Assembly: GCF_040675465.1 (NCBI RefSeq)
Contig: NZ_JBFAPA010000002.1
Coordinates: 186,001-250,000 of the forward strand
Reading direction: 5' to 3'
Length of the DNA: 64,000 nucleotides
DNA from: Kibdelosporangium sp040675465
GTDB lineage: Bacteria > Actinomycetota > Actinomycetes > Mycobacteriales > Pseudonocardiaceae
In this document: positions 1-8,326 of the stretch, piece by piece
Position numbering within the stretch: the stretch's first letter is position 1
Layout: each line of letters opens with the position of its first letter
Program-made: the position numbers and the translations under genes
Notes under the pieces: model-generated
Seen by the model: the letters and a program-made list of their open reading frames with translations, nothing else
Database searches by the model: none
Told to the model about the DNA's origin: nothing

Positions 1-1595
1 TCCGGCGCGTCGCCGTCGCGGAACCCGGCGAGTGTGCCGCCGCCGCGTTTGAGCTTCTGGATGATCGCGCTCAACGGGAAGTGCGGGTTCGCCGCGGCCC
101 GCGCGGACACGATCGCCAGCGCGAGCGGCAGCCGCCCGCACAGCTCGATCAGCTCCTCGACCGCCTCGGCCTCGACCGACACCCGCTCCGGGCCGAGCCG
201 GCGCAGCACGGTTTCGCGCGCGTCCTCGATCGACAACGTGTCCAGCGTCAACAGGAACGCGCCCTCGGACGCGACCAGTCCGGTCAGCCGGTTGCGGCTG
301 GTCACGATGACGTGGCAGCCCGCGGCACCGGGCAGCAGCGGCCGGACGTGCTCCAGGTCGCGGACGTTGTCGATCAGCACCAGCACCCGCCGTTGTGACA
401 ACAAACTGCGGTACAGCCCGGTCTGGGCGTCCAGGCCAGCGGGGATGCGCTCCGGCGGCATGCCGAGCGCGTCCAGGAACCCGCGCAGCGCCTCGGCCGC
501 GCTCAGCGCGACACCGTTCGGGTCGAACCCCCGCATGTTCACGTACAGCTGGCCGTCCGGGAACCGGTCGGCGACGGTGTGCGCCCAGTGCACGGCCAGG
601 GTCGTCTTGCCCGCGCCGGGCATGCCGTCCAGCGCGATCGTGGTCAGCCCGCGCGGGGGCTCGTCGGCCGACGGCAGCAGGGACTGCAGGTACTTCAGCT
701 CGGTGCGGCGGCCGGCGAACGCGGGCAGGTCGGGCGGCAGCTGCGCGGGCCGGACCAGCGGCTCGACCACCTGCGGGCGGCTCTCGGCCGGCTCGTGCGG
801 GGTGAGCACCCGCTGGAACGCGGCGGCCAGCTCGGGACCCGGGTCGATGCCCAGCTCCTCGGCCAGCCGTTCACGCACTGTTTCATAGGTCTTCAGCGCG
901 GCGGCCTGGTTTCCCGTCGCCGCGAGCGTCAGGACCAGCCGCGACTGGATGGCCTCGTTGAACGGGTCCATGCTCGAGGCCTGCCGGAGGAACTGCAGAA
1001 CGTCCGCGCCCAGACCGTTCTCCAGTGCGACATCGGCGGCCTCGCAGACCAGCGTGAGGCACTCCTGGTCGATCTTGGTGAAGATCGTCCGCGCCCGGCC
1101 GGACGCCATGATCCCGTGCGCGCACGGCCCCCGCCACAACCGCAGCGCCTGCGTGAACAACGCGACCGCGTCCACCGACTGGCCGGCGGCGTCGTGCTGC
1201 CGGGCCCTGGCCGCGAGCTCGCGGAACTCCAGCAGGTCGGCCGAGTCCGGCGTGACCGCGAGCCGGTAGGTCGCGCCGTCGCGGATCAGCCACGAGCCGG
1301 TCGCGCGGGCGGCCAGCTCCGGCTCGAAGACACGGCGCAGCGCACCCACGTACCGGTGGATGACGTTGACCGCGCTCGCGGGCGGGTTGTCCTCCCACAA
1401 CATGTCGACCAGTTCGTCGAGGCTGATCGGTCCACCGGCACCGGCCAGCAGCACGGCGAGCAGAAGTCGCTGCTGCGGCGGTCCCAGTTCCAGCTCAGCC
1501 CCGGCCCGCCAGGCCCGCACCGGGCCTAACAGTGCGAAACGCACGGTGTCGGCTTCGACAGCAGTGGCTGACAGGGGTACACCCCCTTGCCTCAC
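1..1595 (-). CDS. AfsR/SARP-family transcriptional regulator (BTAD + NB-ARC), 3' end beyond window
   Basis: Reverse-strand translation gives about 531 residues with no stop before the window edge. An N-terminal OmpR-like winged helix (FALLGPVRAW at about residues 20-29, then SAVNVIHRYVGALRR) is followed by a bacterial transcriptional activation domain (to about 250) and an NB-ARC/STAND ATPase with P-loop GMPGAGKTT and Walker-B-like VLVLIDN. This is the SARP/AfsR architecture of cluster-situated or global activators of secondary metabolism. The GTG at 1595-1593 is chosen because AAGGAGGG lies five bases upstream; a second in-frame GTG at 1544 is possible. It diverges from the P450 gene at 1808 and may regulate it (inference). 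Any C-terminal TPR domain would lie outside the window. Confidence 0.9.
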   Translation of the reverse strand, partial: MRQGGVPLSATAVEADTVRFALLGPVRAWRAGAELELGPPQQRLLLAVLLAGAGGPISLDELVDMLWEDNPPASAVNVIHRYVGALRRVFEPELAARATGSWLIRDGATYRLAVTPDSADLLEFRELAARARQHDAAGQSVDAVALFTQALRLWRGPCAHGIMASGRARTIFTKIDQECLTLVCEAADVALENGLGADVLQFLRQASSMDPFNEAIQSRLVLTLAATGNQAAALKTYETVRERLAEELGIDPGPELAAAFQRVLTPHEPAESRPQVVEPLVRPAQLPPDLPAFAGRRTELKYLQSLLPSADEPPRGLTTIALDGMPGAGKTTLAVHWAHTVADRFPDGQLYVNMRGFDPNGVALSAAEALRGFLDALGMPPERIPAGLDAQTGLYRSLLSQRRVLVLIDNVRDLEHVRPLLPGAAGCHVIVTSRNRLTGLVASEGAFLLTLDTLSIEDARETVLRRLGPERVSVEAEAVEELIELCGRLPLALAIVSARAAANPHFPLSAIIQKLKRGGGTLAGFRDGDAP

Positions 1596-1743
1596 CAATG
1601 CCCTCCTTGCTCCCCAGAAGGTGGACCTGTGTGATCAGGTAATCATGCCACCGTTGTAGATCGTGCGCTGTGACCAGGGTAACGGTCGCATGGTCGCCGG
1701 TTACTTGGTACACCAGTTGAAACGATTTTGTCAGGTGTTTGTA

Positions 1744-1773
1744 TGTCTTTGTCTCCCTGTCATTGTCTGTGTC
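1744..1773. repeat. Five TGTC tetramers in 30 bases upstream of the SARP gene
   Basis: TGTC occurs at 1744, 1750, 1758, 1764 and 1770, spaced 6, 8, 6 and 6 bases, in the 212-base gap between the divergent SARP and P450 genes. The gap is visibly richer in A+T than its flanks, as expected of a promoter region. Short direct repeats are the usual form of SARP sites, but the spacing here is not the classical 11-base period, so an operator role is only a possibility. Confidence 0.25.
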
Positions 1774-1807
1774 AGTCATGGATCACTGATGAGCCATTGA
1801 GGTTGGT

Positions 1808-2938
1808 GTGAAAGCAGAAGCGACGATCGGCCGGCTCACCGAGGACCCGCACCCGGTGCTCGCGCGGTTGCGTTCGGACACCCCGGTCGCGTGGGTGCCC
1901 GCGCTCAACGGGTGGCTGGTGACCGCGTACGAACCGGCCACCCAGGTGATGCGGGATCCCGCTGTGTTCACTGTGGACGATCCCCGGTTCTCCACCGCGC
2001 GGGTGGTCGGGCCGAGCATGCTTTCCCTGGACGGCAAGGAACACGCCCGCCACCGGATCCCGTTCGCCGCGTCGTTCCGGCCCGCCGCGGTGCGTTCCCG
2101 GTTCGCCGGACCCGTTTCCGCCGCCGCCAAGCGGTTGGTCGACGCCGTCCGCGGCGATGGCGAGGCCGAGTTGCGGCGGACGGTGGCGGGCCCGCTCGCG
2201 GTCACCGTGGTCGCCGAGATCATCGGCCTGGCCGAGGTGGACACGGCGACCGTGCTCGACTGGTACTCGGCGATCGTCGACGCGGTGCAAGGGGTCACGG
2301 CCGGCAAGGACGTGAGTCCGGCCGGGCACAACGCCTTCGAGCTGTTGTCGGCGAGTGTGCGGGCGTCGATCGCGGCGGAGCGGGAGTCGTTGCTGCGGGA
2401 CGCCGCGAGTGGGCTCGGCGTGTCCGAAGTGGTCTCGAACGCGGCCGTGATGATGTTCGGCGGCATCGAGACCACCGAGGGGATGATCACCAACGCCGCC
2501 TGGCACCTGTTGTCCCACCCGGATCAGTGGGCGGCGCTGGACGATTCGTTGGTGGCCAACGCCGTCGAGGAGTCGCTCCGGCTCGAACCGGCCGCCGCGG
2601 TCGTGGATCGCTACGCCACCCAAGATGTTTCACTCGCTGGCGCTGAGATCAAGCAGGGTGATCTCGTCACGGTGTCGATCGCGGGCGCCAACCGGGATCC
2701 GGCGGTCTTCCCGGATCCGGACACGTTCGACGTCCGTCGATCCAATGCGCGCCAACACCTTGCGTTCGCGCAAGGCCCGCACGCGTGTCTGGCGGCGGAT
2801 CTGGCCAGGCTGGAAACGCGGACGGTGCTCACCGAACTGCGTTCCCTGCCCGGCCTGACCTTGGCCGCGCCCGCTTCACCCACGGGTCTGGTTTTCCGAA
2901 AGCCTCAGGCGTTGCGGCTACGCTGGGAGCGTGTATAG
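1808..2938 (+). CDS. Cytochrome P450, 376 aa
   Basis: Class I soluble bacterial P450, a ferredoxin-dependent monooxygenase. Visible signatures are the C-helix HARHR, the I-helix FGGIETTEG with the acid-Thr pair, the K-helix EESLRLEP (ExxR), and the heme loop FAQGPHACLAADLAR with the Cys thiolate ligand. The Gly normally two residues after the Cys is Ala here. At 376 residues it is slightly short for the family (about 400). The GTG start at 1808 is preceded by TGAGG. Its 3' end overlaps the converging protease gene by 21 bases. It diverges from the SARP gene, which suggests a role in specialised metabolism. The substrate cannot be read from sequence. Confidence 0.93.
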   Translation: MKAEATIGRLTEDPHPVLARLRSDTPVAWVPALNGWLVTAYEPATQVMRDPAVFTVDDPRFSTARVVGPSMLSLDGKEHARHRIPFAASFRPAAVRSRFAGPVSAAAKRLVDAVRGDGEAELRRTVAGPLAVTVVAEIIGLAEVDTATVLDWYSAIVDAVQGVTAGKDVSPAGHNAFELLSASVRASIAAERESLLRDAASGLGVSEVVSNAAVMMFGGIETTEGMITNAAWHLLSHPDQWAALDDSLVANAVEESLRLEPAAAVVDRYATQDVSLAGAEIKQGDLVTVSIAGANRDPAVFPDPDTFDVRRSNARQHLAFAQGPHACLAADLARLETRTVLTELRSLPGLTLAAPASPTGLVFRKPQALRLRWERV

Positions 2939-4018
2939 CAGCAGGTTCACCGTGTTCGGTGGGACGTTGCAAACCGTGCTGCGGGTGGCGTTGCGGATCA
3001 GGGCGCTCGCGACCTGAGCGGGCGTCGCCGCCGGGTGGGTGGCGAGGTAAAGTCCCGCTCCACCAGCGACATGCGGCGACGAGAAGGATGTGCCGCTCGC
3101 GGTCAGCGTCGCGGTGTCCGAAGTGCCCCAGGGACCGGTGATGTTCACGCCGGGCGCGTAGATGTCGATCACCGGCCCGAAGTTCGACGGCGGGTGCACG
3201 CAGTCGTTCGGGCCGGTGGCCGAGGTGGTGATCGCCTCGGTGACCCGGGCGGGGGAGAAGTTCGAGGCGTCGCCGGCCGAACTTCCCGCCGCCACAACGT
3301 AGGTCACCCCGGACGCGATCGACCGGCGGACGGCCGCGTCCAGCGCCGCGTTCGCCGGACCGCCGAGACTCATGTTGACCACAGCGGGTTTGCGCGCGTT
3401 CTGGGTCACCCAGTCGATCCCGGCGATCACGTCCGACATCGACCCGGCGCCGCTGTTGTCCAGCACCCGCACCGGTTCGATGCGGATCTTCTTGGCCACC
3501 CCGAACGACGTGCCGCCGATGATGCCCGCGATGAACGTGCCGTGCCCGTTGCCGTCGTCTGGGTTGCCGTCGCCGTCGACGATGTCCACGCCGCCGGTCA
3601 CCCGGCCGCCGAAGTCCTGGTGGGTCTTGCGAACGCCGGTGTCGATCACGTACGCGGTGACGTTGGCGGCCTCGGTGACGTACCGGTATCGCTTGTCCAG
3701 CGGCAGTTTCCGCTGGTCGATCCGGTCAAGGCCCCAGGAGGGCGGGTTGGTCTGCTCACCGAACGCGTGAACCTGGCCGTCCGGCACGACTTCGGCCACC
3801 GACTTGTCCGCCTTCAGCGCGCGCACCTCGGACTGGCTCAGCCGTGCGGAAAACCCGTTCAGCGCCGCGTACGTGTGCTCGACCCTTGTGCCGTAACGGT
3901 TCGCGAGACCGCTCGACTGGTTGAGCACCACGATGTAGCTCGCGGTTGTTTCGGCGTGTGCTGGGGTCACGGCCGCGAAAGTGAGTGCTAACGCGGCGAT
4001 TCCTGGCCGTAGGTCCAT
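2918..4018 (-). CDS. Secreted S8 family (proteinase K-like) serine protease, 366 aa
   Basis: A Sec signal peptide ending near PAHAETT is followed by an inhibitor-I9 propeptide (SYIVVLN ... VAEVVPDG) and a subtilase domain from about residue 95. Catalytic Asp lies in YVIDTGV, His in GNGHGTF and Ser in GTSFSSPHVAG. Substrate-binding SLGG is present. In the oxyanion-hole motif, usually AAGN, the sequence is VVAAGSSAGD, so the stabilising Asn is replaced by Ser. The rest of that segment (ASNFSPAR) aligns well with proteinase K. Start ATG at 4018 with GGAGA upstream. The product is an exported endopeptidase; the missing Asn makes normal activity uncertain. Confidence 0.93.
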   Translation of the reverse strand: MDLRPGIAALALTFAAVTPAHAETTASYIVVLNQSSGLANRYGTRVEHTYAALNGFSARLSQSEVRALKADKSVAEVVPDGQVHAFGEQTNPPSWGLDRIDQRKLPLDKRYRYVTEAANVTAYVIDTGVRKTHQDFGGRVTGGVDIVDGDGNPDDGNGHGTFIAGIIGGTSFGVAKKIRIEPVRVLDNSGAGSMSDVIAGIDWVTQNARKPAVVNMSLGGPANAALDAAVRRSIASGVTYVVAAGSSAGDASNFSPARVTEAITTSATGPNDCVHPPSNFGPVIDIYAPGVNITGPWGTSDTATLTASGTSFSSPHVAGGAGLYLATHPAATPAQVASALIRNATRSTVCNVPPNTVNLLLYTLPA

Positions 4019-4110
4019 AACACCGTCTCCGTGGGTTCGCCGGGAATGTCCCTTGTATCCCGTCTAGCCCACGGCGGCACGCGGGGCAAGCTTCCCCATT
4101 TGCCAGCGAG

Positions 4111-4716
4111 TCAGGACACCCGCAGCCCGGTCATGATCCGGCGGATCGTGGTGCCGTACTCCTCGCGCAGCCGCGGCTTGTCGGCTTCGGCCGCCTCGGA
4201 CAGCGCCAGCCCGGCGGCGCTGAGCATCGAGAACGCGATCCGGCTGACGGTCTCCAGCGGCCTGCGCTCCAGCCCGCCGTGGTCCATCAACGCGCCGATC
4301 AGCTCGTGGATCAGCCCGTAGGCGAACTGCTCCTCCCATTCGCGCCAGCGCAGCCAGCCCAGCGCGAGCGGCGCCTCGTGCCAGACGATCTTGCCGTAGA
4401 CCGGGTCGCAGCAGTGGCCGAGGAACGTGTCCAGCGCGTCGAACGCGGCCTGCCACGGGTCGGTCGCGGCCTCGACCACGTCCACGCACTCGTCGATCGC
4501 GGCCGCCTCCAACTGCTCGAAAACGGCCTCGAACAAGGCCTTCTTGCCCGCGAAGTGGTGGTAGACGGCGCCTCTCGTGGCTTGGATGTCCGCCGCGACG
4601 TCCTCCAGCGACGTGCCCGCGAAGCCGTGTTCGGCGAACCGCCGGGTGGCCGCTTCGAGCAACGCGGTCTTGGTGGCCTGCGAATACTGCTCGCGCCGGC
4701 TCCGCACGGTGGACAT
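4111..4716 (-). CDS. TetR family transcriptional regulator, 201 aa
   Basis: The N-terminal helix-turn-helix (TKTALLEAATRRFAEHGFAG then SLEDVAADIQATRGAVYHHF) is a textbook TetR domain. The C-terminal ligand-binding half is variable. It is divergent from the P450 gene starting at 4787, with a 70-base gap carrying a perfect 7-base inverted repeat. The simplest model is a ligand-responsive repressor of itself and of the P450. The start ATG at 4716 sits inside one copy of a GGACATACGC direct repeat (4711-4720 and 4729-4738), consistent with autoregulation. Confidence 0.93.
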   Translation of the reverse strand: MSTVRSRREQYSQATKTALLEAATRRFAEHGFAGTSLEDVAADIQATRGAVYHHFAGKKALFEAVFEQLEAAAIDECVDVVEAATDPWQAAFDALDTFLGHCCDPVYGKIVWHEAPLALGWLRWREWEEQFAYGLIHELIGALMDHGGLERRPLETVSRIAFSMLSAAGLALSEAAEADKPRLREEYGTTIRRIMTGLRVS

Positions 4717-4729
4717 ACGCAGAGTTTAG

Positions 4730-4748
4730 GACATACGCTGGGTATGTC
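4730..4748. promoter_or_regulatory. Palindromic operator between the TetR and P450 genes
   Basis: GACATAC-gctgg-GTATGTC is a perfect 7-base inverted repeat with a 5-base spacer, in the middle of the 70-base divergent gap. A second copy of the left half (GGACATACGC) lies at 4711-4720. Size and position fit a TetR-dimer operator. Confidence 0.7.
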
Positions 4749-4786
4749 ACAGACGTCGTGTAGGTCCTTCACCTGGGGAGATGTTC

Positions 4787-6001
4787 ATGACCGATACGAT
4801 TACGCCGTTGTTCAACCCGTACGAGCCGGGCTTCTTCGACGACCCGTACCCCCAGTACAAGCTGCTGCGCGACCGGGACCCGATCCACGAGCACCCGATG
4901 GGTTTCTGGTTCCTGTCCAGATACGAGGACGTGTCGGCGCTGCTGCGCGCCGGGTTGTCGGTCGAGGACCGCCACCTGGCCGGCGGGGCGGTCCAGGAGC
5001 AGAGCCAGGTGTTCGAGGCGGCCGAGGGGATGATCCTCAACCAGTCCATGCTCGACCGCGACCCGCCCGACCACACCCGGCTGCGCGGCCTGGTGCAGAA
5101 GGTGTTCACCCGCCGGGCGATCGCCGCGCTCGAGCCGGAGATCGTGTCCCTTGTGGACAGCAGCCTGGACGCGATGGCCGAGGCCGGCACGGTCGATCTC
5201 GTGGAGGCACTGGCGTTCCCGTTGCCGTTCGCGGTGATCTCGCAGATGCTCGGCCTGCCGCGGACCGACTCGGCGCGGGTCCGCGAACTGAGCGGGACGC
5301 TGGTCCGGTCGCTGGAGCTGGTGCCGGACGAGGAGACGATGACCGCGATCATCAACGCGAGCATCGAGCTGTCCGGGATCACCCGGGAGCTGATCGACTG
5401 GAAGCGGTCCAACCCGGGCGACGACCTGATGACCGCGTTGATCGCCGCCGAGCACGAAGGCGGCGTGCTCAGCGACGATGAGCTTGTCTCCCAGGTGGTT
5501 CTGCTCTACGTGGCCGGGCACGAGACCACGGTCAACCTGATCGCCAACGGCGTGGTCGCCCTGCTGCGCAACCCGTCGCAGTACGAGCTGTTGCACGCGC
5601 AGCCGGATCTCGCGCCGAACGCGGTCGAGGAGTTCATGCGCTACGACTCCCCGGTGCAGCAGACCCGCCGGATCACCCTCGCGCCGCATGTGGTGGGGGA
5701 CAAGGAGATCCCGCCCGGCGCGTTCGTGCTTGCCTGCCTTGGCTCGGCCAACCGGGACGAGCGGTTCTTCGGGCCGGACGCCGACCAGCTGCGGATCGAC
5801 CGCCCCGAGGCGCGTCACCAGGCGTCCTTCGGCGCCGGCCCGCACCACTGCCTGGGCGCCGCGCTGGCCCGGCTGGAGGGCCGGATCGCGTTCGAGCGGC
5901 TCGTTCAGCGGTTCCCCGGCCTGACCCTGGCCGGTGACGTCGAGTGGAACGGCCGCGTCAACCTCCGCGGCCCGGCCAAGCTCCCGGTCGCCGTCAAGTA
6001 G
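4787..6001 (+). CDS. Cytochrome P450, 404 aa
   Basis: Full-length bacterial P450 with all hallmarks: HTRLRGLV in the C-helix, the I-helix VAGHETTVN, the K-helix EEFMRYDSP and the heme loop FGAGPHHCLGAALAR. The Shine-Dalgarno GGGGAG at 4775-4780 abuts the ATG at 4781 but is six bases from the ATG at 4787 (MTDTITPLF), so 4787 is taken as the start. It is divergent from a TetR gene with a shared operator. No ferredoxin or reductase gene lies nearby, so electrons must come from partners encoded elsewhere. Substrate unknown. Confidence 0.95.
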   Translation: MTDTITPLFNPYEPGFFDDPYPQYKLLRDRDPIHEHPMGFWFLSRYEDVSALLRAGLSVEDRHLAGGAVQEQSQVFEAAEGMILNQSMLDRDPPDHTRLRGLVQKVFTRRAIAALEPEIVSLVDSSLDAMAEAGTVDLVEALAFPLPFAVISQMLGLPRTDSARVRELSGTLVRSLELVPDEETMTAIINASIELSGITRELIDWKRSNPGDDLMTALIAAEHEGGVLSDDELVSQVVLLYVAGHETTVNLIANGVVALLRNPSQYELLHAQPDLAPNAVEEFMRYDSPVQQTRRITLAPHVVGDKEIPPGAFVLACLGSANRDERFFGPDADQLRIDRPEARHQASFGAGPHHCLGAALARLEGRIAFERLVQRFPGLTLAGDVEWNGRVNLRGPAKLPVAVK

Positions 6002-6061
6002 CCCCCGGGATCACCGGCCGCCGCGCGAAATTTCGGTGGCGGCCGGTGAGACCATGGGCGC

Positions 6062-6610
6062 GTGCAGAAGATCCCGACACTCTTCGTCCGTGACCCGGCC
6101 GACCTCACGAAGGTCATCCGGGAGGTGCATCCCGCCTGCGGGTGGGTGATCGCCGGGGAGGGCGAGCCGACCAGGAAGTACGACGGGACCTGCGTGCGGC
6201 TGGACGCCGACGGGGTCTGGTGGGCGCGCCGCGAGGTCCGGCCCGGCAAGGCGGAACCGGCAGGGTTCGTTGCCGTGCAACAGGATCCGGCGACCGGCAA
6301 AACGGTCGGCTGGGAGCCGGTCGAGCAGTCGTCGTTCGTGAGGTTCTTCACCGAGGCGCGGACCGGCGACGAGGTCGCGGGCACGTACGAGCTTTGTGGA
6401 CCGAAGCTGAACGGCAACCCGGAGAACTACCCGGGCCATGTCCTGGTCCGGCACGAGACCGCGGACACCTTCGCGGATGTTCCCCGGGACTTCGACGGCC
6501 TGATGGCGTGGCTGCTCGATCACCCGCAGTACGAAGGCATTGTGTGGCACCACCCGGACGGCAGGATGGCCAAGCTCAAGCACCGCGACGCGGTGGCCAC
6601 CCTCAAGTAG
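6062..6610 (+). CDS. Rlig1/T4-Rnl1-like RNA ligase (covalent nucleotidyltransferase), 182 aa
   Basis: The protein carries the ordered motifs of ATP-dependent nucleic-acid ligases: motif I RKYDGTCV (Lys39 as predicted AMP acceptor), a motif III-like GTYELCGPKLNGN, motif IV YEGIVWHHPDG and motif V AKLKHRD. There is no OB-fold or other accessory domain. Small size plus KYDGTC resembles the RNA ligase family that includes vertebrate Rlig1 (C12orf29) and bacterial relatives; that assignment is from memory of the motifs. Expected reaction: joining 5'-phosphate and 3'-hydroxyl RNA ends after self-adenylation. GTG start at 6062 with no strong ribosome-binding site. It overlaps the converging TauE gene by 8 bases. 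No end-processing partner (kinase, phosphatase, RtcA/B) is nearby. Confidence 0.82.
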   Translation: MQKIPTLFVRDPADLTKVIREVHPACGWVIAGEGEPTRKYDGTCVRLDADGVWWARREVRPGKAEPAGFVAVQQDPATGKTVGWEPVEQSSFVRFFTEARTGDEVAGTYELCGPKLNGNPENYPGHVLVRHETADTFADVPRDFDGLMAWLLDHPQYEGIVWHHPDGRMAKLKHRDAVATLK

Positions 6611-7328
6611 CCGCCATGTGGCCCGCGCCGAACGCGGCGAGCACCGCGATGGCGCCGCGCAGCAGGTCTTCGGGCAGGCGGCGGAGCAGCCACTGGCCGA
6701 TGAGGCCACCGATCGCCATGGCCGCGGCGAGCAGGGCGGCGAGCGGCCAGATCACCGCGCCGGTCAGGGCGAGCGTGCCAAGACCGGCCATGGAGGTGAT
6801 CAGGCAGATGGTGTTCTTGGACGCCGTCACGGTCAGCCACGGCCAGGTGGTCGTGTACGCCAGGACCACCAGCACGAGGATGCCTACGCCGGCGCCGAAC
6901 CCGCCGGCGTAGATCCCCGTGCAGAACAGCCACACCGTTCTGCTGATCGGGTGCTGGGTTCCTTGGTGGCGCTGGATTCTCGGGTGCAGCCACGGTTGCA
7001 GCACGAGCACCAGCGCGGCCATGACCAGCAGGACGGGTGCGGCGCGCCGGAACGTCCCGGCGCTGAGACTCGTGACCAGCCACACCCCCGCCACGGTGCC
7101 GAGCGCCGCACTCGCCAGTCCACTGTGGAGCGTTTGGCGATGGCGCCACGCCGCTGGGATCCCGCTGAGGAAGCTCGCCGGGGTGGCGGCCAGGTTGGTG
7201 GCGTTGGCCGCCAGCGGCGGAACGCCGGTAATACTGAGCGCCAGGAACGAGATCAGGCTGCCGCCGGCCGCGGCGACGTTGAGCACCCCCGCAATGAGTC
7301 CACTGAGGACAATCAGTGTCGTGTTCAT
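6603..7328 (-). CDS. TauE/SafE family membrane transporter, 241 aa
   Basis: Very hydrophobic protein with about eight predicted membrane segments and the TauE/SafE (DUF81) repeat signatures: AGVLNVAAAGGSLISF near the N-terminus and GIYAGGFGAGVGILVLV in the second half. Family members export sulfite, sulfoacetate or other organosulfur anions; the substrate here is unknown. The ATG at 7328 (MNTTLIVLSG) is used because GGGAGGGG lies about nine bases upstream. A longer reading frame to 7469 is not membrane-like and is disregarded. It diverges from an AraC regulator gene across a gap with a 14-base palindrome. Confidence 0.88.
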   Translation of the reverse strand: MNTTLIVLSGLIAGVLNVAAAGGSLISFLALSITGVPPLAANATNLAATPASFLSGIPAAWRHRQTLHSGLASAALGTVAGVWLVTSLSAGTFRRAAPVLLVMAALVLVLQPWLHPRIQRHQGTQHPISRTVWLFCTGIYAGGFGAGVGILVLVVLAYTTTWPWLTVTASKNTICLITSMAGLGTLALTGAVIWPLAALLAAAMAIGGLIGQWLLRRLPEDLLRGAIAVLAAFGAGHMAAT

Positions 7329-7449
7329 GATGATCAGCCCCCTCCCGATGGGAAGGTGATCGACGCTACGCCGTGATCGACTGGCCGAGAATCCACCGAC
7401 CGTGTCTCTTTCCTCCGCGGTGGACACACCGAAGGTGGCGCCAGAACTG

Positions 7450-7463
7450 GGAATCAAGATTCC
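7450..7463. promoter_or_regulatory. 14-base palindrome in the TauE/AraC divergent gap
   Basis: GGAATC-AA-GATTCC is a perfect inverted repeat midway between the divergent genes starting at 7328 and 7516. A 9-base direct repeat GTGATCGAC also occurs at 7356 and 7373. Either could be a regulator site; no assignment is possible from sequence alone. Confidence 0.45.
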
Positions 7464-7515
7464 GGACAACTCCCGTGGCGTAGTCCTGAGGCGGGCGAAC
7501 GGTTACATTCGGGGG

Positions 7516-8316
7516 ATGGAACAGGCAGTCTGGACCCGGGTGGATGCCGGGCACGACACGCCGCTGGACCTGCTCAGGGCGCGGTTCGTGCGGCACCGGT
7601 TCGCGCCGCACGCGCACGAGGAGTTCGCGATCGGGGTGTGCACGGACGGTGTCGAGGTGATCGAGATGCGCGGGGAGGCGCACTACTCGGGGCCGGGCAG
7701 TGTGGTGGTGATCGAGCCCGGGGAGGTGCACACCGGGGCCGCGGCGGTGGCGGATGGGTTCGCGTACCGGGTGCTGTATCCACAGTGGAATCTGGTGGCC
7801 GCGCGCTTTCCGCGGCCGGTGATCGAGGATCCCGAGCTGGCCGGGCAGATCCGGCGATTACATGCCGACCTCAGTCGTTCGGTGGATCCGATCGAAGCCG
7901 AGTCGAAGCTGTCGTGGGTGCTGGCCAAGCTCGTCGCCCGGCATTCGGTGGCCGGGCTGTCGCGGAAAACCGTGCCGGATGACCGAATTGTCCGCGTCAC
8001 CATGGACGTGCTGGCCGGACACCTGGTGAACCCGCCGTCGCTGCACCAGATCGCGACCGACCTGGGGGTGTCCCGGTTCCAGGTGGTGCGTGCGTTCCGT
8101 GACACCGTGGGCATCCCGCCGTATGCGTGGCTGTCGCAGTACCGGGTCGGCCGGGCCCGCACTCTGCTCATCGACGGCCACCGGCCCGCGCAGGCCGCCG
8201 CGCTCACCGGGTTCGCCGACCAGGCCCACCTGACCCGCTGGTTCCGCCGGGTGGTGGGCGTCACACCTGGGGTCTTCCGCAACAGCGTTCAAGACACCAG
8301 AGCCGTCCGTCCGTGA
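7516..8316 (+). CDS. AraC family transcriptional regulator, 266 aa
   Basis: An N-terminal cupin-like sensor domain (HRFAPHAHEEFAIGV, then PGSVVVIEPGEVHTG) precedes a C-terminal double helix-turn-helix (PPSLHQIATDLGVSRFQVVR ... GFADQAHLTRWFRRVVGVTP). This arrangement is that of small-molecule-sensing AraC activators linked to EamA or LysE exporters. The ATG at 7516 is chosen because homology begins there; the frame is open further upstream to 7402 without recognisable sequence. The EamA gene follows after 10 bases and is presumably controlled by it. Confidence 0.92.
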   Translation: MEQAVWTRVDAGHDTPLDLLRARFVRHRFAPHAHEEFAIGVCTDGVEVIEMRGEAHYSGPGSVVVIEPGEVHTGAAAVADGFAYRVLYPQWNLVAARFPRPVIEDPELAGQIRRLHADLSRSVDPIEAESKLSWVLAKLVARHSVAGLSRKTVPDDRIVRVTMDVLAGHLVNPPSLHQIATDLGVSRFQVVRAFRDTVGIPPYAWLSQYRVGRARTLLIDGHRPAQAAALTGFADQAHLTRWFRRVVGVTPGVFRNSVQDTRAVRP

Positions 8317-8326
8317 CGCTGGGACC

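Noticed and set aside
579..1529. 316-codon forward frame opposite the SARP gene
   Set aside because: Shadow of a high-GC gene: Arg/Gln/Gly-rich, no domain, while the reverse strand encodes a clear BTAD/NB-ARC protein.
1495..1779. 94-codon reverse-strand frame beginning MTDTDNDRETK
   Set aside because: Its second half runs through the SARP coding region in another frame and is Arg/Cys-rich nonsense. No ribosome-binding site or recognisable domain.
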